This document shows positions 35,701 to 43,892 of a stretch of 64,000 nucleotides of DNA, piece by piece. Source of the stretch: Siphonodentalium dalli (lineage: Eukaryota; Mollusca; Scaphopoda; Gadilida; Siphonodentaliidae). A program made the translations under genes and the position numbers. The stretch covers positions 279,551,426 to 279,615,425 of the forward strand of contig CP136063.1 of assembly GCA_032622095.1 (NCBI GenBank). Direction: 5' to 3'. The notes under the pieces were generated by a model. The model made no database searches, had not been told where the DNA came from, and was given only the letters and a program-made list of their open reading frames with translations. Numbering within the stretch: the stretch's first letter is position 1; each line of letters opens with the position of its first letter.

Positions 35701-38700
35701 TAATTATAACGAAAATTAATAAATGCCTCAAGCCATAAACCCATTTTCATTATAAGTACCATGTTGATTACATCGTTAACCCTTTACCCAACAGAACGGC
35801 CATGTGCCAATGCATTCTCTTATATATGCGAGTCGACCATAGGTCGCCTCGCATATATAAGAGAATGCATTGGCTTAACACATTAAAAATTATAAAATTG
35901 TTAAAGAATGTAAGAAAAAATGGTAAAAAAAGATTTTTTTAGGCCAATGCATTCTCTTATATATGCGAGGCGACCTATGGTCGACTCGCATATATAAGAG
36001 AATGCATTGGCACAGGGCTAACTGTAACTATCACAATGTGGTCAAGGAGCCGGTTCCAATGATATCCATATTTGTATGGTTCTATTGAGACAGACCGAAG
36101 ATATTTTAGGCTGTTGAAGCTTTATTTGGCCGGTTTTGGCCGGTTTGTTGGGTAAAGGGTTAATAGAGTACATGAGTGTATTTTGTACTCATTGCTGGTT
36201 CAAATTAATTTATTTGTTGCATATGTTCTGTTGAGTATAATAGGAGATGGCCAAATAAATGGCTGGATTTAGTCTACAGTCCCCCTTTAAGATGGTGATG
36301 GCAAGCAGAATGAGGTTCCCAGAGGGTGAATTTGGTGATGCTAGCCTGCTATGCGGGGTAGCATCACTAAATTCACCCTCTGGGGGACCACATTCTGCAA
36401 ATGACAGACACACTATTTCAAGGCTTGGGTGATGGATGGTCCATACTGGTTTCTTTGGGGAGGGCATGCTACTGAGTGATAATATCATAGAACTTGCTGT
36501 ACCAATGAGCCAGGGACTAGTCTATCCAAAACCAAGCCTGGATAAAGTGTGTCCAACATTTGTAGAATGAGGTCCCCAGAGGGTGAATTTGGTGATGCTG
36601 GCCTGCACAGTGGGCTAGCATCACCAAATTCACCTTCTGAGAACCTCATTCTGCTTAGGCTTCAACTACTATGGGAGACCTAGGATCAGATTGAAGTTCC
36701 GCAGTTGAAGTTGGTGATGTTTACCCATTAGTCACCTCGTTTATGCATTTTAACTCCTGCAAGTTAGGGGATATAATAATGTATAGCATTTGTAAAGCGC
36801 CTTTCCCCATGAGGCCCAAAGCGCTCAAAGTTTTACAATTATTACCCTGATGAGCCTGAACATTCAGTAACCATCTACTGCTCCCCGGGGACAGGGGGAG
36901 GTACAGCCGGGAGTATGCGAGGATACCATATGGCTAGCATACTGACAAGATCTTTCACTGCTCATTATCAGGTACCCTTGTAATGCATGGGTGGTGCAAA
37001 GCAGACACAGTACAAGCGACCTTGCTCAAGGGTCACAACTTGGCACGAGATTCAAACAGTGTACAATCCAACAATTGCACATCGCTCAAGTCGGCCAAGC
37101 CACTGCTGTGTGGAAACTCATAACAGACCACCAGCCAGCCGCGAACTCGCCTCGCTGTGTTGACAGCGAAGACAAGTCCAACGCGCTAACCACTGGACCA
37201 CGGATATACATGTAGAAAGGAATGTTTTTACCAATATGTCCATAGGTATTGAGCATTAACTGCAATATACAGGAACTCATACTGTATCTCTATGATTGAT
37301 GGATTGACATAGAACCAGGGTCCGCGCTGGACCAAAGTTTACTTTTGCCAAATAATTTGCCAAATGAAAATATTTTTTGCCTAATTCTTTTAGAATTTGC
37401 CAAATGCTATCCCTGATAGTATACTTTTCTGCAACATTGAGTCTTATTTTGTAGTTTATCACACAATAATAAACCAATCACCGAACGATAACATTGCAGA
37501 AGGGTTGCTTCATCAGAAGGGCACATTACAAGAGGATTAGCTATGTAAAAACCACCACCACACTAAATACGGGTAATCCCTCACCCATCAATACTTAAGA
37601 AAGGTGTTAACTTTTTCTAGATCTTATAAAACACCACTAATATAATTATATTGTGACAGTTTCCTGAAATGAGGAGTTAAAAAGTTACCTGCCAAAACCT
37701 TTGCCAAATGAAAATATATTTTGCCAAATGTGAATTATTTTTGCCATTGGCATATTTGACAAGTGGTAGCGCGAACCCTGAATAGAACATTAAGTAGATG
37801 ACTACATTGAGGATAATTATTAGCTGATCATCATAGTCTGGTGTACTAATTAATAACTCCAGAACAATTGAAAGGCACTGGAGGAAATTTAGGACATTAG
37901 AACATTATTGGTAATCCCTGTCATACAGGAATACTGGTAGCACAATGCAATTTTTTATATCAGACTAAATGAGTGGATATGCAAAGCAAAGTTCCCTCTA
38001 CAGTTTCTGACTATTACTAGACAAGGGAAGCCATCATGAGCCATGTTTACATTGTGCAAAAAAAACTTATAAAAATAAACTCCTCCCGCCCTCATTGATT
38101 CATAAAAAAAATTGTCTGAGACTTAAAAATATTTTTTTTTTGCCAAAGTACTAAGAGCATTTTGCCAAATATTTATCTAAAATTTCCAAATTTACCAAGT
38201 ACATTAATGTTCTTTCAGTATGAAGATCTCAAGAATTTACTGTACTTTTTGTCGGCTGGAATGAAAGTGAATAGTTTTTTTTACTGACAGCCCGAGCTAT
38301 GGAAGTGCAATTTTGTTTTAAAGTTATGTGAAACACTCCTGTAGGGTGATCAAATAGAAATGGAGGATAATCTTGCTCAAAGTAGTTATTTTTACAAATA
38401 TTAAATCCAAACTGACAACACACACCATCATTATTACATATTAATTAAATTCAGTGATTCTCGATGGTGAAATCATTTTTGTTATGTTATAGGCGATAGT
38501 TGAGTCCCGATTCAAGAAGTAAATATTTACAATTGATCGTAGTTCAGATGATGTTTTCTATGGAGTGGTACGGTCGATTTGCTTGAGATTTTCGGCAATG
38601 GAGTAGAATGCTACATTCTTCCAGTTGTCATAGTGTCTGAATACTAACTTATCAGTTTAATGCACCCAAACAGGTCCATAACATATCTTTAAACTGGTGA

Positions 38701-39033
38701 AAACTTCGCAATTAAACCCCTATTACATTAATTTTATCTCCATGGCAGGGGGACAGATCCATTTCCAAATGGGGTTAGGTTAATCCCCGCCTGCAAAAAT
38801 ACCTGTATATATCTGTGAAGTATATTGAAAAGCTCTGATATCTTCTGTATTAGTTCCTGTACAGTCTCTTGACCAATCCGGCAATATGTGACAGGATTCA
38901 ATTCCTTTGTAGGAGACATCATCTGTGGGATATTTTGTGGAGGTGCCATTGGTTGGTTCACCTGCCCAGGGTATGCTGGCGGCTGCCCTTGGTTCTGCAA
39001 GGGAAAACTCTGTTGTCCCGCTGCCTGAGCCAT
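26636..39033 (-). CDS. MED30: Mediator complex subunit 30 (MED30), complete in four coding exons
   Basis: Four minus-strand exons (38803-39033, 35049-35219, 27988-28083, 26636-26734) join in phase 0 to give 197 residues and a TGA stop. The human protein is 178 residues. MED30 is a metazoan subunit of the head module of Mediator, which links enhancer-bound activators to RNA polymerase II in the nucleus. Order: a Gln/Pro-rich N-terminus (1-40); the family hallmark NPVTYCRIGQETVQELIQ (about 46-63); helical segments with LPN-like IPNN and LEELMRHISMSFKRLHMIYN; an acidic loop; and a C-terminal coiled segment, KNQQLKEIIDQMR to EINTMITMRK. All introns are GT-AG. The introns total about 11.9 kb and contain MITEs, a SINE and a zinc-finger palindrome. 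A likely acceptor at 39053-39055 (CATTACAG) suggests a non-coding 5' exon upstream. Confidence 0.93.
26758..26900. repeat. dispersed repeat, family K, copy 1
   Basis: AAAGTCATGTGGAACACTCC, then a 'GGGTGATC..ATAG..A..GAGAATAA' stretch and CACACAATGTTATTATTA, are shared with 38318-38660 and 43105-43470. It begins 24 bp upstream of the MED30 exon 4 acceptor, in intron 3. Confidence 0.6.
26965..27133. mobile_element. relic of piggyBac-like MITE, family B
   Basis: Two successive hairpins with CAGTGCATTCTCTTATATA arms match the two hairpins of the full copies at 35776, 41802 and 43493. The end repeats are missing and the arms carry several changes, so this is an older copy. Confidence 0.7.
27238..27755. 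mobile_element. non-coding element with two tandem units and GTCCCCC ends
   Basis: GTCCCCCGAAAACG at the left and TTTATGGGGGAC at the right bound two units of about 190 bp. Each unit contains GTCGAAAAGGGTTAATA and CTGTAGGAGGAGTGATTA-like text. A GACGGACGAATGGATGGACG tail precedes the right end. Confidence 0.65.
27988..28083 (-). CDS. MED30: MED30 exon 3
   Basis: 32 codons, HLVPVVGEEIEESVVSSDMY to EHAEVAQ, corresponding to the LIPYVEEDG and ASEER region of vertebrate MED30. The donor is GTCAGT at 27982-27987. The acceptor is TTTTAG at 28084-28089, the first of four tandem copies. Confidence 0.92.
28081..28292 (-). repeat. 52-bp tandem duplication of the MED30 exon 3 acceptor
   Basis: The acceptor plus the first exon bases (TTTTAG then CACCTRGTTCCTG) recur exactly every 52 bp, with exon-like starts at 28083, 28135, 28187 and 28239 (minus strand). 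A fifth diverged copy near 28291 lacks the AG. Using any outer acceptor would read HLVPDVGIN and then TAG, so only the innermost keeps the frame. Confidence 0.93.
28960..29045. repeat. dispersed repeat, family E, partial copy
   Basis: AATGGATTCTCCCACCCTGT and CGGTCTATTATTCATACGGA match family E at 61688 and 1316. The following 29045-29150 (AGACTGGGACTTTGAAGAC) resembles 20900-20990. Region 28300-28959 has no recognised feature. Confidence 0.6.
29366..29411. mobile_element. family C MITE fragment
   Basis: GGGACCTCATTCTGCAAATG followed by TCAGACACACTACATTCAGG is the right end of a family C element. Confidence 0.6.
29612..30889 (+). repeat. left arm of 1.28-kb inverted duplication
   Basis: From CACACGGAGGAACCG to CCGTACAAATGTGCAACA, this matches 32612-33891 in inverted orientation with only scattered differences. 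Those seen are a 2-bp indel near 29847, two coding substitutions, and a few single bases. The duplicated DNA includes the first 173 codons of the zinc-finger ORF and about 750 bp upstream. It contains a 100-codon ORF (29824-30126) of unknown meaning. Confidence 0.95.
30368..31126 (+). CDS. intronless C2H2 zinc-finger protein, seven fingers
   Basis: A 252-residue ORF starting MSDMDGV. Residues 1-57 are acidic and Ser/Thr-rich, without KRAB, SCAN or BTB features. Seven zinc fingers follow: C59/C62/H75/H79; C86/C91/H104/H109; C116/C119/H132/H136; C144/C147/H160/H164; C172/C175/H188/C192 (a C2HC variant); C200/C203/H216/H221; C229/C232/H245/H251. Linkers are not the TGEKP type, and the CEHEGCTKSFYDLFHLKQH finger recalls TFIIIA-like fingers, so RNA or DNA binding are both possible. 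It lies on the plus strand inside intron 2 of minus-strand MED30. Lack of introns suggests a retrocopy or a mobile-element passenger. Nuclear location is inferred. Confidence 0.85.
   Translation: MSDMDGVAPLQGTDGIDVEGIFLDQTIPFEDEVVMTSTPKSSKKSATESEPEIESALTCGICEKSFKSAIRLNRHARKHSGKMMTCEHEGCTKSFYDLFHLKQHSNSTHKGITHHCDKCNKVFKTKGTLTKHYRLHKQDFKFVCTLCLKGFLYQQDHIEHINAHHDMRPYKCATCEKSFKYNRNRISHESICMTDATFACQLCTTVFKSKRYLRDHMECKHISPKSYQCHRCGATYGHRGTLKKHQSRKGHE
30890..32611. other. spacer of the inverted duplication
   Basis: Single-copy DNA between the arms. It holds the last 79 codons of the zinc-finger gene (to 31126), its AT-rich 3' flank with AATAAA near 31657, and about 1.4 kb without recognised genes. 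Short ORFs at 31955-32421 overlap on both strands and are not supported. Confidence 0.7.
32513..33133 (-). pseudogene. truncated inverted copy of the zinc-finger gene
   Basis: The first 173 codons match the gene at 30368, with Thr85 to Ala and Leu148 to Ser changes. Homology stops inside finger 5, just after C172, at the arm boundary. The frame then runs 33 codons into unrelated DNA before a stop. Four intact fingers remain, so a short protein is conceivable, but 3' gene sequence is lost. Confidence 0.88.
32612..33891 (-). repeat. right arm of 1.28-kb inverted duplication
   Basis: Inverted match to 29612-30889. Its outer end (CGTGTG then TTTATAGATG) and inner end (CTGTTGCACA) define sharp break points. 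The two arms and a 1.7-kb spacer could fold into a cruciform or hairpin. Confidence 0.95.
33892..34759. other. MED30 intron 2; no feature recognised
   Basis: AT-rich. Two AGGTCCAATATGAACC-type repeats occur near 33990. No gene. Confidence 0.35.
34760..35029. mobile_element. family C MITE, intact, with 8-bp target duplication
   Basis: TTGTTGCC flanks both sides (34760-34767 and 35022-35029). The 254-bp element runs from CAAGCCTTGAAATAG to CTATTTCAAGGCTTG. It contains two back-to-back hairpins built from GAATGAGGTCCCCAGAGGG and its complement. The right duplication ends 19 bp from the exon edge of MED30 exon 2 and 13 bp from its donor. Confidence 0.9.
35049..35219 (-). CDS. MED30: MED30 exon 2
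   Basis: 57 codons, IPNNAINNQAHSMQLYQERK to DQVEDVPLN. The acceptor is TTTTCAG at 35220-35226 and the donor is GTAAGT at 35043-35048. IPN after Gln parallels LPNG of vertebrate MED30, and FKRLHMIYNK parallels FRKLRLVYDK. Confidence 0.93.
35278..35360. mobile_element. end fragment of a GTGTTGAAAC hAT-like element
   Basis: TAGTGTTGAAACAACTAGGG and TAGTCGACTAATTGACAGTC resemble the ends of the element at 49773-50456. Only one end is present. Confidence 0.55.
35473..35689. mobile_element. family A MITE, copy 3
   Basis: Full hairpin TACAGTAATGTCC to GGGCATTACTGTA with AGCTCTCGGGGAGAGCT at the loop, inserted in family D. Confidence 0.85.
35776..36163. mobile_element. piggyBac-like MITE, family B, copy 1
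   Basis: 388 bp bounded by TTAACCCTTTACCCAACA and TGTTGGGTAAAGGGTTAA. TTAA at both ends followed by CCC fits piggyBac-type target sites. Inside are two hairpins, each with GCCAATGCATTCTCTTATAT arms and each with GTCGACCATAGGTCG-like loops. Copies 2 and 3 lie at 41802 and 43493. Confidence 0.85.
36294..36435. mobile_element. family C MITE, internally deleted, with 8-bp target duplication
   Basis: GGTGATGG at 36294-36301 and 36428-36435 flanks a 126-bp element starting CAAGCAGAATGAGG and ending TATTTCAAGGCTTG. Most of the left terminal arm is missing, yet the duplication is exact, so the deleted form itself may have moved. Confidence 0.85.
36530..36777. mobile_element. family C MITE, copy with tail
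   Basis: ACCAAGCCTGGATAAAGTGT at left, the GAATGAGGTCC hairpin, then the tail ATGCATTTTAACTCCTGCAA to AGGGGATATA. Confidence 0.7.
36778..37213 (-). mobile_element. tRNA-derived SINE
   Basis: On the minus strand it begins near 37203 with CCGTGGTCCAGTGGTTAGCG then CGTTGGACTT. This resembles the acceptor/D-arm and A box of a tRNA. A weak B-box-like GAGTTCGCGGCTGG follows about 45 bases later. The body runs to CTTTGAGCGCTTTGGGCCTC and AAGGCGCTTTACAAATGC, near 36790. It lies in MED30 intron 1 in the gene's orientation. Family name unknown. Confidence 0.65.
37214..38802. other. MED30 intron 1; TTTGCCAAATG-rich stretch and family K repeat
   Basis: TTTGCCAAATG-type words recur at about 37336-37400, 37700-37745 and 38140-38170 in an otherwise AT-rich region. 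Family K copy 2 occupies about 38318-38660 (CTTGCTCAAAGTAGTTATTT). No gene besides MED30. Confidence 0.5.
38803..39033 (-). CDS. MED30: MED30 exon 1 with start codon
   Basis: 77 codons from the ATG at 39031-39033 to GTATTT donor at 38797-38802. A Gln/Pro/Met-rich leader (NQGQPPAYPGQVNQPM) precedes the diagnostic CRIGQETVQELIQKISELF. The frame is closed upstream, and TTTTATTC plus a CATTACAG acceptor sit just before the ATG. Confidence 0.93.
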
Positions 39034-39097
39034 TTTATTCAGTGACTGTTAACTGTAATGAGAAATAAATATTTTTATTACTGTTTCTAGATCAGTA

Positions 39098-39556
39098 TCA
39101 GGCCCAAGAATAAGGTGCCAGCCATTTGCAGAATGAGGTCCACAGAGGGTGAATTTAGTGATGCTATCCCACATAGCGGGCTAGCATAACTAAATTCACC
39201 CACTTGGGACCTCATTCAGCTAAGGCCTCATCTTCTCTGGAAAGTTTCTTTATTATCAAAGTTCTATAGAAACTTCTTCACATGGATTATATTTCTTTTT
39301 TAGTTTAGTTTCTCTATATCCCCAAAATGGCAGATGACACATTGCATAATCAAGGTTCCCAATGGGTGTACATCACAATATTCACCATTTGGGAACTTCA
39401 ATCTGAGTCGGTGTCTCCCATAGCAGATGAGGCCATGCAGAATGAGGTCCCAAGAGTGTGAATATGATGATGCTAGCCCTCTGTGCAGGATAGCGTTACT
39501 AATTTAACCCTCTGGGGACCTCATTCTGCAAATGACAGGCACCATATACTCAGACC
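39098..39556. mobile_element. family C element, full-length palindromic form
   Basis: Two inverted halves: CAGAATGAGGTCCACAGAGG from the left and CTCTGGGGACCTCATTCTGC to the right end. A central part contains TTTAGTTTCTCTATATCCCC and GGTTCCCAATGGGTGTA. It explains the 'tail' seen in other copies as the centre of this longer element. Confidence 0.7.
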
Positions 39557-39586
39557 TGATCAGTATTCAGTAATATTAGTTTGAGT

Positions 39587-39805
39587 TACAGTAATGCTCT
39601 AAATAATCAACTCCTTAACCACAGCAGAATTATGGGTAACTTTTCAGTTAATATTCGGAAATATGGCTTGTTGCCATTCATCGGAAAGTTCTCACTGAGA
39701 GCTTTCCAATGAATGGCATCAAGCCATATTTCCGACTAAATCCTGAAAAGTTACCCATAATTCTGCTGTGGTTAAGGAGTCGAAATTATTTAGAGCATTA
39801 CTGTA
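39587..39805. mobile_element. family A MITE, copy 4
   Basis: TACAGTAATGCTCTAAATAA to TTTAGAGCATTACTGTA with nearly complete arms. Confidence 0.85.
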
Positions 39806-39884
39806 TAGGGTTTTGCTCTGTCAGATTATTGAAAGACTTGAATCTGACCTGGTATTAGATTGGTCTGCTGGATTGCACAGTGGT

Positions 39885-40062
39885 TTAGCATCACCAAATT
39901 CATCCCCTGGGGACCTCATCCTGCATGGCCTCATCTGCTATTGGGAGACCTAGACACATATTTAAATTCCCAGATGGTGAAGACGGTGATGTGAACACAT
40001 TCGTCACCTCGACTATAAATTCTGGTGTCTGCCAATTTGGGGATATAGAGAAACTAAACTAA
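39885..40062. mobile_element. family C fragment
   Basis: GGTTTAGCATCACCAAATTC, GGGGACCTCATCCTGC and the tail GGGGATATAGAGAAACTAAA. Left part absent. Confidence 0.65.
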
Positions 40063-40339
40063 ATAAGAGCATCACTATGGCGTGGCAAAATACGCCTGTC
40101 GTATTCCAACAAAGGGACATCATTCGGGTGAAAATTGGAATGTGAAACCCAAATTCAAACTTGACCTGTATGTTTGGCTATAGTAAAGTCACACACCAAA
40201 TTTAATTCCATTCAGTTCAGACCTACTAAAGTTATCATCTGGAAATGAAAATTGAGTGCAAATTCCAACAAAGGGCCATAATACTAGGCCCGAATTCGAA
40301 CTAGACCTGTTCTGTTAGAGAGAAGGTCTCAAATTCAAT

Positions 40340-40640
40340 TTACAGTTTGTTTGTTTATACCGATTCGCCTAAGTTTTTAGAATAAGTGTTTGATGATCAA
40401 CTTTGTCGAATACTCTCGAAAAATCCATTATTGCGACATTGGTCTACATGTACTTGCCTTTGGTCATATTTTCAAAGATTTCTTGAGTGAATGAGTTGAG
40501 CTGGGTTTTGTAACTTAATTTTGGGCGGAAGCCATGTTGGTAAGATGTCAGGTGATTGGAGTCAAGGTAGGACATGATTTTGGAGAAAATGATATGTACG
40601 AGCTGTTTGGTGAGGATACAGGTCAGAGAGATAAGACGGT
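40340..40640 (-). pseudogene. LINE reverse-transcriptase relic
   Basis: Minus-strand translation gives SYLDSNHLTSYQHGFRPKLS then YKTQLNSF, and after a stop AIMDFSRVFDKVDHQTLI. This is the conserved 'HGFR...S..TQL' and 'DFS.AFD.V.H..L' core of CR1/Jockey-group reverse transcriptases. At least one in-frame stop (after GKYM) shows decay. The YADD active-site part was not found downstream. Confidence 0.8.
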
Positions 40641-41801
40641 AATTTGCTGCCCTGGATTATGATGTTATGGCGAGCGCCAACTTATCGCTGTGTATCATAT
40701 ATAATGCTGCACTAGTGATCACTTTCTCAATCACAGTGAACCCAGAGACAGAGTACATGTATATAGCAATGGTCAACAGCAACATGTTCAATAGTCTGGA
40801 ACAAATGTCAAATTGCTAATCCCTTAGTTTCATCTATGTTATCCAGACTGAGCTAAATATTTAATGTGATTTACGATTATTTTGCCAGTAGCATGAAATA
40901 TCACACCCAGAAACAAATTTGATTTTGACTATCTCATATTAAACTACAGGAAAAAACCTTTTGTTCAACTAATCACAACAGTTTTAAAGATATGGGCAGC
41001 CTTCGCAGTTGTTAAATAGTCACATTCGCTAAAACTGCCATAAACAGAAAGAATATATTATATAACAGAGAGATTTTATTCTTATGCCAATCACAAATAT
41101 CGCGTACATTGCATGTTATTGTCATGCTTTGTTATGTAAACAAACATCAAAAACATATACAGAATCATTTGTTCATAGAAAAACACTTGGAACTTCCGGA
41201 TCGTCCAAAGAAAATGTTCCATGGCACTGTAGAAGGTGAAGACAAAGAATTATTGGCTCAATCAACAATCGCATTCAAATCACACCAAATTGTATTTTAA
41301 ATCGACCCATTCTGCCCACTGTAAGTTCAAAATCCAGCTAATCCACGTTACTTCAGGATTGGGAAATGATCAGATAGAAAACGTGTACATAATATAATTG
41401 TTCTTGCAAAGAGATGAATATTTTTCAACCCAGTTAGTATTTTCTCCTAACTATAGTAATTACATCACATACCAAATAATGAATTTACAATGATAGTATT
41501 GTGAGTTGTAAGATGTAGGCGCACCAAATTAGGTTTTTACATCTAACGTATAATGTGTGCGAATTTAAATAACGGTAAGGAAATTATGCACTATCGTGAC
41601 TCTGCTTATAAACAATTCACTGTGCTTTTTGCGAAAAACTAAACAACACATGATCTGCATCTTCTCTGACAAAGCGTGTTTTGTGAATATCTCATCCATA
41701 TCATCATTATGCTATCCTATTAGTATATTCTTGAGGAAATTATCATACTTTGATAAATGTTATTTCTAAATTATAACCTACAAAAAAGGCCACCCGTCCC
41801 T
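40641..41801. other. no gene recognised
   Basis: AT-rich intergenic DNA. A 63-codon ORF at 41109-41300 has no recognisable features. Confidence 0.35.
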
Positions 41802-42202
41802 TTAATACATTACCCAACAGAAGGGCACTGTGCCAATGCATTCTCTTATATATGCGAGTCGACCATAGGTCGCCTCGCATATATAAGAGAATGCATTGGC
41901 TTAACACATTAAAAATTATAAAATTGTTAAACAATGTAAGAAAAAATGGTAAAAAGTGTTAAAAAAAGGATTTTTTTTAGGCCAATGCATTCTCTTATAT
42001 ATGCGAGGCGACCTATGGTCGACTCGCATATATAAGAGAATGCATTGGCACAGGGCATAACTGTAACTATCACAATGTGGTCAAGGAGCCGGTTCCAATG
42101 ATATCCATATTTGTATGATTCTATTGAGACAGACCAAAGATATTTTAGGCTGTTGAAGCTTTATTTGGCCGGTTTTGGCCGGTTTGTTGGGTAAAGGGTT
42201 AA
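41802..42202. mobile_element. piggyBac-like MITE, family B, copy 2
   Basis: Two GCATTCTCTTATATATGCGA hairpins and a perfect right end (TGTTGGGTAAAGGGTTAA). The left end is altered to TTAATACATTACCCAACA. Confidence 0.85.
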
Positions 42203-42410
42203 TACATTTTTTGTACTATAATATTAACACTTTTTCACATCTTAGCATTAAAGAACATACAACAAAAGTTTATTTTAAATTCAACCGGGATGTTGTCAGC
42301 ATCACACCCCCATCGCTTATGAAACAGGGATTAAAAATCCACAACTTTGGGAACCATCTGGCTTCATCCAAATGGGTAAGATGTTAAAATTAAGTATCCT
42401 AAGTATCCTT

Positions 42411-42552
42411 TGGCTTGTTGCCATTCATCGGAAAGCTCTCCCCGAGAGCTTTCCGATGAATGGCAACAAGCCATATTTCCGACTAAATCCTGAAAAGTTA
42501 CCCATATAATTCAGCTGTCGTTAAGGAGTCGATTACTTAGGGCATTACTGTA
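42411..42552. mobile_element. family A MITE, copy 5, left arm truncated
   Basis: Begins mid-arm at TGGCTTGTTGCCATTCATCG and has a complete right arm ending GGGCATTACTGTA. Confidence 0.8.
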
Positions 42553-42674
42553 TATGCAGAAGATGTGATGTTCCTCACAAAATCAGTAATTTGCAACCAA
42601 ATAATTCAAATTGTTGGCCAACTTCAATAGGTGTTAATTAAATTGATTGTTAATTGGCCTGAAACCATGGTGAA

Positions 42675-42890
42675 TACAGTAAAGCTCTAAATAATCGACT
42701 CCTTAAGCACAGCAGAATTATGGGTATTTTTCAGGATTTAGTCGGAAATATGGCTTGTTGCCATTCAACGGAAAGCTGTCACTGAGAGCTTTCGGATGAA
42801 TGGCAACAAGCCATATTTCCGACTAAATCCTGATAAATTACCCATAATTCTGCTGTGGTTAAGGAGTCGATTATTTAGAGCATTAGTGTA
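42675..42890. mobile_element. family A MITE, copy 6
   Basis: TACAGTAAAGCTCTAAATAA to TTTAGAGCATTAGTGTA; full hairpin with a few arm mismatches. Confidence 0.85.
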
Positions 42891-43104
42891 GCTGCACAAA
42901 AGTTAAAAAGCTGCTTTTGCAGGGATGGATTGCGAAAATCACATTTCAAATGCAGCCCTCATAATTGGCTATGGCAATTAGCAATGCTTTACTCAATTAT
43001 TGGGCCAAGATCATGCCATGAATCTACTCTGGTTTTGACAGGGAATCTTAAAAAGTTGAAAAAATAATGCGGGAATATATTTCTTTGTTAATACCTGACG
43101 TTGC

Positions 43105-43470
43105 TTAAAGTGATCTGAAACACTCCGGTTGGATGGTAAAATAGAAATTGAGAATAATCTTGCTCAAAGTAGTTATTTTTATGAATATTAACCCAAATTT
43201 ACAACACACACCGTCAGTCTTGTATATTTATTAAATGCAATGAGTATCGATGGCAAAATCATTTGCGTTAGTTTATCGTTGATTGTTGCGCCCCGAATCG
43301 AGATGTAAATATTTACAATTGAGCGTAGTTCAGGCGGTGTTTTCTATGGAGTTTTATGGTCGATTTCTTTGAGATTTTGGGTGATGTTAGTAGAATGCTA
43401 CATTCCCCCAGTTGGCCTAGAACCTAAGTACTAATTTATCAGTTTCATGCACCCGAACAAGTCCATAATA
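43105..43470. repeat. dispersed repeat, family K, copy 3
   Basis: Shares ATCTTGCTCAAAGTAGTTAT, ACAACACACACC and ATTTACAATTGA with 38318-38660. Confidence 0.65.
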
Positions 43471-43492
43471 TGTCTTTAATAGTTTTTATGTA

Positions 43493-43892
43493 TTAACCCT
43501 TTACCCAACAGAAGGGCCCTGTGCCAATGCATTCTCTTATATATGCGAGTCGACCATAGGTCGCCTCGCATATATAAGAGAATGCATTGGCTTAACACAT
43601 TAAAAATTATAAAATTGTTAAAGAATGTAAGAAAAAATGGTAAAAAGTGTTAAAAAAAGATTTTTTTTAGGCCAATGCATTCTCTTATATATGCGAGGCG
43701 ACCTATGGTCGACTCGCATATATAAGATAATGCATTGGCACAGGGCATAACTGTAACCATCACAATGTGGTCAATGAGCCGGTTCCAATGATATCCATAT
43801 TTGTATGGTTTTATTGAGACATACCCAAGATAATTTAGGCTGTTGCAGCTTTATTTGGCCGGTTTTGGCCGGTTTGTTGGGTAAAGGGTTAA
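43493..43892. mobile_element. piggyBac-like MITE, family B, copy 3
   Basis: 400 bp, both ends intact (TTAACCCTTTACCCAACA and TGTTGGGTAAAGGGTTAA), two internal hairpins as in copy 1. Region 43893-44654 after it has no recognised feature. Confidence 0.88.

Larger units (their letters stand above)
35382..36293. mobile_element. family D MITE, copy 2, split by two nested insertions
   Basis: The outer arms CATCTCCTACTATACTCAAC and GTTGAGTATAATAGGAGATG match copy 1 at 1548. Family A (35473-35689) and family B (35776-36163) elements lie inside it. The right end reads CTACAGTCCCCCTTTAA. The nesting order shows that D is older than A and B at this site. Confidence 0.75.

Noticed and set aside
37080-37205. 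Functional tRNA gene on the minus strand
   Set aside because: Only the A-box side is tRNA-like; the B box is degenerate and no acceptor stem closes, so it is a SINE head.
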